From positions 1 to 64,000 of the forward strand of contig CAVIKO010000008.1 in assembly GCA_963643035.1 (NCBI GenBank): a DNA stretch of 64,000 nt, given 5' to 3'. The notes below the pieces were generated by a model that saw nothing but the letters and a program-made list of their open reading frames with translations, ran no database searches and had not been told where the DNA came from. How positions within the stretch are numbered: the first letter of the stretch is position 1; the number at the start of each line of letters is the position of its first letter. Positions 51,429 through 59,596 of this stretch are shown piece by piece. The DNA is from UMGS1696 sp963643035 (GTDB taxonomy: Bacteria > Bacillota > Clostridia > Oscillospirales > CAG-272). The translations under genes were made by a program, and so were the position numbers.

Positions 51429-52847
51429 ATGAACTTTCGCAAAAAATACATCGGGGATAAGGCGTTCTATACTGCGTTGATCGCTCTTGCTATCCCACTT
51501 ATCATCCAGCAGGGGATTACGAATTTTGTGTCCCTGCTCGACAACCTCATGGTCGGCAGACTCGGAACAATTCCGATGAGCAGCGTGTCGATCATGAACC
51601 AGCTTATTTTCGTATATAACCTGACCATCTTCGGCGGATTGTCCGGGGCATCCATTTTCGGTGCGCAGTTTTTCGGAACCGGCGACTGGAAGGGAATGCG
51701 TGATACCTTCCGGTTTCGGCTTCTCTTTGGCGGCGTGGTATCAGTGATCGCTATTGGGATTCTGTGGTTTTTCGGTGATACGCTCGCGATGCTCTTTATG
51801 AAGAGTGAAGCAAACGATCCTGCCGATATTGCGTTGACTGTGGAGTATGGTATGGCGTATCTGAAAATCGCCGTGTGTGGGCTTATCCCGTTTATGGTGG
51901 TGCAGGTCTATTCCGGATTGCTCCGCGAAATGGGGGAGACTGTCTCGCCGATGATCGCCTCTGTGATCGCCATACTCACCAATCTTGTCCTCAACTATAT
52001 TTTCATCTATGGGAAGTTTGGCTGCCCCGCGATGGGGGTCGCCGGTGCCGCCCTTGCGACTGTGATCGCGCGTTTTTTGGAAATGGGCTACATCATGTGG
52101 ATTACGCACCACGGACACGCCAGATTTCACTTCATTGAGGGGGCGTTCCAAAGTGTGCACGTACCGGTGGAGCTGGTCAGGCGGATTGTTGTCACCGGTG
52201 CGCCGCTTATGATCAATGAGCTCCTATGGTCCCTCGGCACGACTTTTGTGAACGCCAACTATTCCTCACGCGGCCTGACCGTCGTTGCCGCCATGAACAT
52301 CGCGACCACGGCGTGGAATCTATTCTGCGTGATCATGTTCGCGATGGGTTCTGCAGTATCGATCCTGGTTGGGCAAAAGCTCGGTGCAGGAGATATAGAA
52401 GGAGCAAAGGATATTGACCGCAAGCTCATTTTTGCCAATCTTGTACTGCACATCGCTATTGGCGCACTCATCGTCGCAACGGCGAGCCTGATCCCGATGC
52501 TGTACAAAACGGAGCCGGAGGTGCGTTCCCTGGCGGCGGATTTTCTGCGGATCATGGGGCTGACCATGCCGATTTCCGCGTATGTTCATGTTGCGTATTT
52601 CACCATCCGATCCGGTGGCAAAACGCTTGTCACCTTCTTCTTTGATTCCGTGTACACTTGGGTTGTCACTGCATCTCTATCCCTGGTACTGTGTCGGTAT
52701 ACCTCCCTCGACGTGTGCATAATCTTCTTTATTGTTCATTTCTCGGACATCATCAAGCTCATCATCTCTATCCCCCTGCTCCGCTCCGGCTTCTGGGCAA
52801 ACAACTTGGTCGCAGAGGAAGCAGCGCGCGACAAGAAGGAAGCATAA
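51429..52847 (+). CDS. MATE-family efflux transporter
   Basis: About 472 residues, twelve TMs expected. The family pattern is seen in both halves: LIALAIPLIIQQGITNFVSL, DNLMVGRLGTIPMSSVS near the N terminus, GLLREMGETVSPMIASVIAI, LVLNYIFIYGKFGCPAMGVA, and after the middle VTGAPLMINELLWSLGTTFV, AMGSAVSILVGQKLGAG. These proteins export cationic drugs or metabolites using sodium or proton gradients. Start at 51429 favoured by AAGGAAAG; an in-frame ATG directly after uxaC (51381) has no site. It lies in the uronate/glycosidase operon, so may export a by-product, but many MATE genes sit at random. Confidence 0.93.
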   Translation: MNFRKKYIGDKAFYTALIALAIPLIIQQGITNFVSLLDNLMVGRLGTIPMSSVSIMNQLIFVYNLTIFGGLSGASIFGAQFFGTGDWKGMRDTFRFRLLFGGVVSVIAIGILWFFGDTLAMLFMKSEANDPADIALTVEYGMAYLKIAVCGLIPFMVVQVYSGLLREMGETVSPMIASVIAILTNLVLNYIFIYGKFGCPAMGVAGAALATVIARFLEMGYIMWITHHGHARFHFIEGAFQSVHVPVELVRRIVVTGAPLMINELLWSLGTTFVNANYSSRGLTVVAAMNIATTAWNLFCVIMFAMGSAVSILVGQKLGAGDIEGAKDIDRKLIFANLVLHIAIGALIVATASLIPMLYKTEPEVRSLAADFLRIMGLTMPISAYVHVAYFTIRSGGKTLVTFFFDSVYTWVVTASLSLVLCRYTSLDVCIIFFIVHFSDIIKLIISIPLLRSGFWANNLVAEEAARDKKEA

Positions 52848-52873
52848 ACCATATATAGAAAGGCAAAAACATT

Positions 52874-53908
52874 ATGGCATTTTCTGATTACCCTTGGAAA
52901 TCGAAAGCACTTAACATTTTCGCACCCCACCCGGATGAGGTGGAGCGGTTCTGCACGTTCATCGAAAAAGAGTTGGTACCGGACGGCATCGATACCATTA
53001 TGATGATCGTGCGCTACAATTACGAATTTACTTCCCACCCAGAATGCCGCGGCGATTATCCGCTCTCCCGCTCGGATTGCCGGAAGATGGCCGAAACCTG
53101 CCGCAAGCATGGCATTCGTCTCGTACCCAATATGAATCTGCTTGGTCATCAGACGGTGCAGGACTACAAGGAAGCGGACGGACTCTTGCGCGCCCATCCG
53201 GAATTTTCGGAAACGCCAACCTCTGAAGAACCGGAATACTGCTACTCCCTCTGCCCGAATGCCCCCGGACTCTACGAGGTCATCACCGATCTCATGGATG
53301 AACTCATTGATGCGTTTCAGCCGGAATGGTTCCATATGGGCGGCGATGAGGTGTTCTACATTGGTGAATGCGACCGCTGTAAGGGACATGACAAGGGCGA
53401 GATGTACGCGAACTGGTACAACCGTCTGGCGGCGCATCTCAAGGAAAAGGGAATTACCCCGATGATGTGGGGCGACCGGCTTCTCAACAGCGGAGAATGC
53501 GGGCACGGTCCGTGGGACGCAAGCAGCAACGGTACCGATACGGCAATCAAAACCCTCGACCGCTCCATCATCATTACAGATTGGCACTACTATAATTGGC
53601 CACGCTTTCCATCGGTGGAAATTTTCGCGAAAGCTGGTTTCCAGATCTATCTCTGCCCATTCAATGTGGCGGAGAATGCAAAACTGTTCCTCGATTACGC
53701 GAAGGAACACGATGGCGGCAATATCCTAGGCGTGATGGAAACAACCTGGACACCACTCAAGTGGTTCATGGACGGCTTGGAAGGAAGAGAACTGGAGGAT
53801 TTGAAGTGGTATAAGGGAGCAACGCCGCACATTGTCCGCTGTTACGACTGGCTGTTCCGCCCGGAGGAATTTGAAAAGCTGCCGCCGCTGCCGGAGGACG
53901 ACGAATAA
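52874..53908 (+). CDS. GH20-like beta-N-acetylhexosaminidase-type glycosidase
   Basis: 344 residues, start behind GAAAGG. A lone GH20-type catalytic barrel without the N-terminal beta domain. Visible: IDTIMMIVRYNYEFTSHPEC, GIRLVPNMNLLGHQT (the barrel strand 3-4 region with NLLGHQ), FHMGGDEVFYIGECDRCKGH (the HxGGDE catalytic Asp-Glu pair), ITPMMWGDRLL, IIITDWHYY (Trp in the substrate pocket) and GVMETTWTPLKWF. No signal peptide. It probably cuts imported oligosaccharides inside the cell, perhaps N-acetylhexosamine-containing ones, though GH20-like cytoplasmic clades may have other sugars. Part of the uxaC operon (26 bp after the MATE gene). Confidence 0.85.
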   Translation: MAFSDYPWKSKALNIFAPHPDEVERFCTFIEKELVPDGIDTIMMIVRYNYEFTSHPECRGDYPLSRSDCRKMAETCRKHGIRLVPNMNLLGHQTVQDYKEADGLLRAHPEFSETPTSEEPEYCYSLCPNAPGLYEVITDLMDELIDAFQPEWFHMGGDEVFYIGECDRCKGHDKGEMYANWYNRLAAHLKEKGITPMMWGDRLLNSGECGHGPWDASSNGTDTAIKTLDRSIIITDWHYYNWPRFPSVEIFAKAGFQIYLCPFNVAENAKLFLDYAKEHDGGNILGVMETTWTPLKWFMDGLEGRELEDLKWYKGATPHIVRCYDWLFRPEEFEKLPPLPEDDE

Positions 53909-54406
53909 CGGAGTACAAAGCATCGGCAGAATTGCTGGAAGGGGAATGGCTCAGCATATTTCAGGAGAATACGAGGATCCCATATGGTACCGCGCATGGT
54001 GCGATATGGGATTCTTTCATAAGTTGGATCGGACAGAAGAGCCGGCATCGTAGTCGGTTGCCAGTATAATGGGAAATCGAATGGCGCATACTGCATATGG
54101 GGGATTTTTGCGTCTGTTTCGTTTTGCTATACTGCTCTTTGCCCTGTGTTTTTCACACAGCTTGTTTTCGCCGGGGCGGATATTCGCCTATCTGTTCGGA
54201 AAATGGAACGGAAAGAGCGTACGACGCGTTGGACAGTTCCTGAAAAGCCGCTATGGCACACCCATGAACAAAAAAACCACATGTACGGTAAGAATTTTGT
54301 TGCATTTTGTGCGTGATTGTGTTATACTATTTCCAAATGCGCAGCATGACAGAACCTTGCGTATCAACATCGAATATTTCTGACCACAGAAAGGAAAGTG
54401 CAACTT
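53909..54406 (+). promoter_or_regulatory. Intergenic region with promoter for second glycosidase
   Basis: TTGCAT at 54300-54305, 17 bp and TATACT at 54323-54328 precede the next gene by about 80 bases. The rest of the region has short frames only, none with a ribosome site or recognisable features. Confidence 0.55.
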
Positions 54407-56380
54407 ATGAATTTCAGGCAGATCCATCTTGACTTCCACACGAGCGAAAAAATCGACGGCATCGGCAGTGAATTTTCCAAGGAGCAGTTTCAGTCGGCTC
54501 TGAAGCTCGGACACGTCAATTCCATCACCGTATTCTCGAAATGCCACCATGGCTGGGCATATCATCCAAGCAAGGCAAATGAGATGCATCCTGGTCTATC
54601 CTTTGATTTGCTCGGCGCCGAAATCGAAGCCGCACATGAGATTGGCGTCAAAACGCCGGTATATCTCTCTGCGGGATTTGACGAAAAAATGGCGCGCCGC
54701 CACCCGGAATGGCTGCGCAGAAGCGATCCGTCAGACGCGGTAGGCTGGAATCATCCCGGCTACCACGAATTCTGCATGAATTCGCCATATCTCGACTACC
54801 TCCTAGCCCAGATTGAAGAAGTGGTTCGCAATTACGACTGCGATGGCATCTTCCTTGACATCGTGGGCGTGCGTACCTGCTACTGCCAGAACTGCATCAA
54901 GACCTTGCTCGACGAGGGTAAGGATCCCTACAATGAAGCGAACATCGCGGAACTGGGCGAGCGCGTATACGCCAACTACACCAAGCGGGTACGCGAAACG
55001 GTCGATAAAATCAAACCGGGACTGCCGGTGTTCCACAACAGCGGTCACATTCGCCGCGGTCGCCGGGATCTTGCCGATGTGGATACGCATCTGGAGTTAG
55101 AGTCTCTGCCGACCGGCGGATGGGGATATGACCATTTTCCGCTGTCCGCTGCGTATTCCCGCACACTTGGCAAGGATTTCCTCGGTATGACAGGCAAATT
55201 CCATACCACCTGGGGCGAGTTCGGCGGCTTCAAGCACCCGATGGCACTCCGATATGAGGAAGCACTCTGTGTGGCGAACGGCGCGAAATGCTCCGTCGGC
55301 GATCAGATGCACCCGCTTGGCAAAATGGATGAAGCAACCTATGCGCTGATTGGGGAAGCGTATGCCGAGGTGGAGGAAAAGGAACCGTGGCTCGATCATG
55401 TTACTTCTGTGGCGGATGTGGCGATCCTCAGCCAGGAGGCGATGAACTGCTACTATTCGCGCAGCAAGCTGATCCATCACCAGGGAACAGCGGGAGATAC
55501 CGGCGCAGGACGGATTCTGCTGGAGGGTAAATACCTTTTTGACGTCATCGATGCGGAAGAACCGCTCGATAAATATAAGCTCCTCATTCTCCCGGATTCC
55601 ATTCGTCTTGACACCGCTATGGCGGAAAAGGTACAGGCGTTCGTGACAAATGGCGGCAAGGTGCTGGCAAGCGGCACATCCTGTCTGTTCACGGAAAAGG
55701 ATGAATTGGCAGTCGATCTTGGCGCTGTGTGGAAGGGTGTGTCCGCATTTCGCCCCGTGTACTTCCGGCCCGATTTCGACATTGGCTGCCTGCGAAATTC
55801 CGCGTATGTGATTTACGAGCAGGCATATGATATGGAAGCAAAGCCGGACGCCAAGGTGCTGATCCACCGCGAAAACCCGTATTTCAACCGGACAACGTTT
55901 GCGTTCAGTTCTCACCAGCACACGCCGAATGACAAGACGAAGTCCTATCCGGCGGCGACGGTCGGCAAAGATGGCGCATATATTTCCTCGGAAATCTTTG
56001 CGGAATACGCGAATAAAGGCAGTATCACCACCAAAATGATGCTTCTCGGTGTGATTGAAGCACTGCTTGCGGATACAAAAACCATCGTCACAGATTTGCC
56101 GTCACAGGGCGTTGTTACGCTGATGGATCAGTCTGATGAGCATCGCTTGGTCAACCACCTTCTGTACGCATCTCCGGTCAAGAGAGGCGGCGGTATTGAG
56201 ATCATCGAGGACATCCTCCCGGTATACGACGTCCATGTAACGCTGCGCACCGATCGTACTCCGAAGCGCGTCTACTTGGCACCGAGTGGCGAGGACATCC
56301 CGTATACATACGAAAACGGTGAGATCCATTACACGGTGGCGAAGCTCTTCATCCACCAGATGGTCGTCATCGACTATTGA
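54407..56380 (+). CDS. Glycoside hydrolase with C-terminal beta-galactosidase trimerisation-like domain
   Basis: 657 residues; the ATG at 54407 follows AAGGAAAG, the upstream GTG at 54398 is too close to it. The N-terminal ~330 residues form an alpha-amylase/fucosidase-like TIM barrel of the hypothetical glycosyl hydrolase 6 type: IHLDFHTSEKIDGIGSEF, HVNSITVFSKCHHGWAYHPS, GVKTPVYLSAGFDEKMARRH, YDCDGIFLDIVGVRTCYCQN (Asp at the strand 4 end) and DTHLELESLPTGGWGYDHFP (Glu). The next ~200 residues have the GATase1-like fold of beta-galactosidase trimerisation domains (YKLLILPDSIRLDTAMAEKV, GGKVLASGTSCLF). No signal peptide. It has its own promoter and is followed by D-lyxose isomerase 12 bp on. 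Sugar specificity unknown. Confidence 0.85.
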   Translation: MNFRQIHLDFHTSEKIDGIGSEFSKEQFQSALKLGHVNSITVFSKCHHGWAYHPSKANEMHPGLSFDLLGAEIEAAHEIGVKTPVYLSAGFDEKMARRHPEWLRRSDPSDAVGWNHPGYHEFCMNSPYLDYLLAQIEEVVRNYDCDGIFLDIVGVRTCYCQNCIKTLLDEGKDPYNEANIAELGERVYANYTKRVRETVDKIKPGLPVFHNSGHIRRGRRDLADVDTHLELESLPTGGWGYDHFPLSAAYSRTLGKDFLGMTGKFHTTWGEFGGFKHPMALRYEEALCVANGAKCSVGDQMHPLGKMDEATYALIGEAYAEVEEKEPWLDHVTSVADVAILSQEAMNCYYSRSKLIHHQGTAGDTGAGRILLEGKYLFDVIDAEEPLDKYKLLILPDSIRLDTAMAEKVQAFVTNGGKVLASGTSCLFTEKDELAVDLGAVWKGVSAFRPVYFRPDFDIGCLRNSAYVIYEQAYDMEAKPDAKVLIHRENPYFNRTTFAFSSHQHTPNDKTKSYPAATVGKDGAYISSEIFAEYANKGSITTKMMLLGVIEALLADTKTIVTDLPSQGVVTLMDQSDEHRLVNHLLYASPVKRGGGIEIIEDILPVYDVHVTLRTDRTPKRVYLAPSGEDIPYTYENGEIHYTVAKLFIHQMVVIDY

Positions 56381-56392
56381 TCGGCGGCTGCA

Positions 56393-57064
56393 ATGAAACG
56401 TTCAGAGATCAACGCTTATCTTGCGGAAACGATGGCGGCTTTTCGAAATGCCGGTTTTACACTGCCGCCGTTCGGTTATCTGCCGTATGTGAAATGGAGT
56501 ACGCGCGGTCACGAATACGATGAAATCCGGCGGTGTATGCTCGGCTGGGATATCACGGATTTCGGCTCCGGTGATTTCCTGCATACCGGACTGACACTGT
56601 TCACCCTGCGCAACGGCGATCCTGCCGATCCGGAGGGGAAGAGCTATGCGGAAAAGCTCATGTACGTCCGTCCCGGGCAGGTCACACCGATGCATTTCCA
56701 CACCCGGAAGATGGAGGACATCATTGTCCGTGCCGGCGCCAATCTGATTGTGGAGCTGTGGCTGCCGGATGAAAACGGCGGACTGTCCGACAAGGATGTT
56801 ACTGTATCTATGGACGGCGTGCGGCAGACATTCCCGGCAGGCTCCAAAATCGCATTGGCTCCGGGGCAGTCGATTACCATGACGCGTGGTCTGTACCATT
56901 CCTTCTTCGCGGATGGCGGTTCCTGTGTGGTCGGCGAAGTCTCGATGGTCAATGATGACAACACGGACAACCATTTTCTCACTGCCTGCGGCAGATTTCC
57001 GCCGATTGAGGAGGACGTGGAGCCGGAACTCTGTCTGTGTTTTGAATATCCTGCGGCAAAATAA
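56393..57064 (+). CDS. D-lyxose isomerase
   Basis: 223 residues, matches the usual length of this cupin-fold family. Interconverts D-lyxose and D-xylulose; some members prefer D-mannose/D-fructose. Metal-binding residues are visible: TPMHFHTRKMEDI (two His and Glu) and RGLYHSFFA (His). The start region MKRSEINAYLAETMAAFRNA, NAGFTLPPFGYLPYVKW and MLGWDITDFGSGDF is conserved. It closes the operon with the glycosidase just upstream, so the glycosidase may release a sugar that this enzyme isomerises for entry into the pentose pathway. Confidence 0.92.
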   Translation: MKRSEINAYLAETMAAFRNAGFTLPPFGYLPYVKWSTRGHEYDEIRRCMLGWDITDFGSGDFLHTGLTLFTLRNGDPADPEGKSYAEKLMYVRPGQVTPMHFHTRKMEDIIVRAGANLIVELWLPDENGGLSDKDVTVSMDGVRQTFPAGSKIALAPGQSITMTRGLYHSFFADGGSCVVGEVSMVNDDNTDNHFLTACGRFPPIEEDVEPELCLCFEYPAAK

Positions 57065-57083
57065 TCGGAAACCGTATATGGAA

Positions 57084-57126
57084 ACACCCGAGAAAACATG
57101 AAAAATGTCGTCTCGGGTGTCTTTTT
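57084..57126 (+). terminator. Terminator of glycosidase/lyxose isomerase operon
   Basis: ACACCCGAGA pairs perfectly with TCTCGGGTGT, followed by CTTTTTG. Confidence 0.9.
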
Positions 57127-57219
57127 GTATACAGATGAGCATGATTCAAGACGTACCTGTGGCATAAGTCTTGAAAAAAGGACTTTTGGGTGCAAAGGCA
57201 GTCTTAATATTGCGTTTCC

Positions 57220-58683
57220 TTATCCCTCTACCTCAAATGCGTTCCAGCCTGCACGGCGATAGTCTCCCTCGGCATCATACAGGCGGCGAAGAAGACATGC
57301 GCGCTCCGTGATCTGGTCGGATACGGGCTTGTTCTGCCAGAGATATTCTGCGGCGAAAAAGAGCTTGTGCAGATACGCGGGCAGATGATGCCAGGTTGTG
57401 AGCAGAACGCCCATCACATCCGTATCGCGGGCATTAGCGGCAAGGGAGCGGATGTTGCGCAGATCGTCCCATGGGGAGAGCAGCACATCAAAACCGAGGG
57501 AACGGAGATACGGTGCGGTTGGATTTTTCCCGGAGAAGTAACCGTATTGCCAGTCCGCAAGGATGATCCGCCGGTCAAGTAAGGGAAGAGCGGATGCGGT
57601 ATCCTTGTGTGCACCGTTTGCTACGAGAGAATCACCTACGCCGATCTCGTCCTTGAAATCGTTGTGACGCAGGAACATATCGTGCCAGAGAATCGGTCGC
57701 CGTCCGACTGCCGTAAGCTCCTCTGTCAGTCGGTTCGCGTATTCCGCGAGCAGCTCATGCGGTACACGGCGGCGGCAGGTCGGACAGGTCGCGAATGAAT
57801 ACGCCTCGTCAAAGCCAAGATGGAAGTACGACCCATCGCCGCATAGTTCCATCATCTCCGCACGCATTTCGGATAAAAGTCGATATGTGTCCGAATTCGA
57901 GGAGCACCATGTCCAGCCGTCCGGCTCAAACAACAACGACTGGCGCGGATCGGTGTCCAGTACCACATGTCGTCCGTAAGAGGAACGAGAGGAGGTGGCA
58001 TGTCCGAAGTGGTTGATCATGGGGATGACCTCCATGCCGTAACTTTGTGCCAGTCGGACAAGAATCTCTGCGTCCGCACGTGACCAGCCTCCGCCATGCC
58101 AATGGAGAGAGGAAAGGGCACGATAGGGGAAGGTTCCCCAGAATTCCAGTACCACGTGGGTCAGATGGAGGAAGCCCGCGAGATGAATCGCCTTCTCCAG
58201 AGTATGTCGTTCGCTCTCCGGAAATACACACAGGTGAATTGCGCGGAACGATACCTGCGGATTGTCTTCCACCACCATTGACGGGATCGAAAATGACTCC
58301 GCGCCCGTGGTGAGGCAGAGCGGCGTAATACATTGCAGAAGAAGCATGAATCCGTCGAGAAATGCTTTTTCCGAGCCGCCGGACAGGGCAACGCCTGTCG
58401 GGGTCACACAAATCCGGTACGCGTCTTTTGCGTGGATTTTCTCGGATGGGTCGTTTGGCACAGTTGTGTCCCCAAACCGTGCCGTAAATCCGGCTCCGTT
58501 TTCCGCAACGATGGTCAGTGCGGAGGCGTTGCAGGTGAAGCGATGCCACAGGTCGGTCAATCGCGCAAGAACGATCGCGGAGGGTGTGAAGGAGAGCCGC
58601 ATGGTCAAACGTGAACCGAAGAAATAGTTGCCATCGGTTTCCGTGTAGGAGCGGGGGACGGGGTAGAGCTGTGTCAGATACAT
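57220..58683 (-). CDS. GH20-like glycosidase with N-terminal beta domain
   Basis: About 487 residues; the start at 58681-58683 has TTGGAGG upstream, five codons after an unsupported ATG. The N-terminal ~140 residues are the GH20b-type beta domain (YPVPRSYTETDGNYFFGS, DAYRICVTPTGVALSGGSEK). The barrel follows: SMVVEDNPQVSFRAIHLCVF, LTHVVLEFWGTFPYRALSSL, SYGMEVIPMINHFGHATSSR (NHFGH), SYFHLGFDEAYSFATCPTCR, VGRRPILWHDMF, DWQYGYF. In the catalytic motif, HxGGDE has become HLGFDE: the Asp-Glu pair stays but the second Gly is Phe. That suggests a distinct clade with altered specificity. No signal peptide. Confidence 0.85.
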   Translation of the reverse strand: MYLTQLYPVPRSYTETDGNYFFGSRLTMRLSFTPSAIVLARLTDLWHRFTCNASALTIVAENGAGFTARFGDTTVPNDPSEKIHAKDAYRICVTPTGVALSGGSEKAFLDGFMLLLQCITPLCLTTGAESFSIPSMVVEDNPQVSFRAIHLCVFPESERHTLEKAIHLAGFLHLTHVVLEFWGTFPYRALSSLHWHGGGWSRADAEILVRLAQSYGMEVIPMINHFGHATSSRSSYGRHVVLDTDPRQSLLFEPDGWTWCSSNSDTYRLLSEMRAEMMELCGDGSYFHLGFDEAYSFATCPTCRRRVPHELLAEYANRLTEELTAVGRRPILWHDMFLRHNDFKDEIGVGDSLVANGAHKDTASALPLLDRRIILADWQYGYFSGKNPTAPYLRSLGFDVLLSPWDDLRNIRSLAANARDTDVMGVLLTTWHHLPAYLHKLFFAAEYLWQNKPVSDQITERACLLRRLYDAEGDYRRAGWNAFEVEG

Positions 58684-58932
58684 ATTCTGTGCCTCCAATA
58701 TTGTATTTTGGGTCTTGCAGTATGCTCTGAGTATACACTATTTTTTCATAAAGGTCAAGGCTTATCGACGGAATTTTTATAAAATCCGCACAAAATGAAA
58801 AGGATATTCCTGTATGAACGCATACAGCTGGAAAATATTGGAAATGCGCTTGTTTTTGCGAAGAGAGTGCCTTTTGTATGTGTGTATAGATACTTTTTCT
58901 CATATATGCGCAATTTTTGGATAGACTGCTTC
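58684..58932. other. Divergent intergenic region
   Basis: AT-rich sequence between the GH20-like gene and the MarR operon; no gene seen. Confidence 0.4.
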
Positions 58933-59000
58933 TTGCATTTTCTCACTGTTTGTGATAAAATGTAGCACGCTACATAAGAACGTAGCATGCTACATATAAT
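58933..59000 (+). promoter_or_regulatory. MarR promoter with two palindromic operators
   Basis: TTGCAT (58933-58938), 17 bp, TAAAAT (58956-58961). Two near-identical palindromes cover the transcript start: ATGTAGCACGCTACAT (58960-58975) and GTAGCATGCTAC (58982-58993), with centres 20 bp apart, about two helical turns. A second -10-like TATAAT lies at 58995-59000. The layout predicts cooperative repression by two MarR dimers, that is autoregulation. Confidence 0.75.
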
Positions 59001-59074
59001 ACATTCTAAGGACGTGCTGAATGCATCAACCTGCATTCAGCGGCTTCCTAATAAGATGGGAGGGAGTATACAGA

Positions 59075-59572
59075 GTGGAATCAACACCAGAAAGGGACGT
59101 TGGCTGGAAAATCAAACGACTGCACAGCGCGTACGCCCAATTCCGCGAGAGGAATATACAAAAGTTAGACCTCACCTCCACGCAGGCGTTTTTGCTGGGT
59201 TATTTGAGTCGTCACAGGGACACACCTGTGTATGCCGGGGATATTGGACGGGATTTCGGCTTGCGTCACCCGACAGTATCGGGATTGCTGTCCCGCATGG
59301 AGCAAAAGGATTTTATCCGATACGCAGCGGATAAGGATCACCGCCGGAAACAGATCATACTGACCGAACGCGCCCTTGCTGTTCATGAACAGATCATCGA
59401 ACAGATTCACGCCACAAACGCGCTTGCCACCGCCAGTCTGACGGAGGACGAGGTTGTCACGCTGCACCGCCTGCTCGATCAGGTGTACACCAATCTGACT
59501 GCGTCATCTGAAAACGTGGAGGATACATGTCTGCCTGCGGACGAATCGTTTGAAAAAAAGGAAAATCCATAA
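59075..59572 (+). CDS. MarR-family transcriptional regulator
   Basis: 165 residues from a GTG at 59075 that has GGGAGGGAG at ideal distance; an ATG 54 bases upstream has no site. Winged helix-turn-helix features: KLDLTSTQAFLLGYLSRHRD, VYAGDIGRDFGLRHPTVSGL, LSRMEQKDFIRYAADKDHRR (the D-x-R-wing of MarR), RKQIILTERALAVHEQII. It represses transcription until a ligand binds. It is co-transcribed with the two ABC exporter genes, so its ligand is probably something the exporter removes, such as a toxic or antibiotic compound. Confidence 0.92.
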   Translation: MESTPERDVGWKIKRLHSAYAQFRERNIQKLDLTSTQAFLLGYLSRHRDTPVYAGDIGRDFGLRHPTVSGLLSRMEQKDFIRYAADKDHRRKQIILTERALAVHEQIIEQIHATNALATASLTEDEVVTLHRLLDQVYTNLTASSENVEDTCLPADESFEKKENP

Positions 59573-59596
59573 GATTCATGGTAGAAAGGAATGCTT

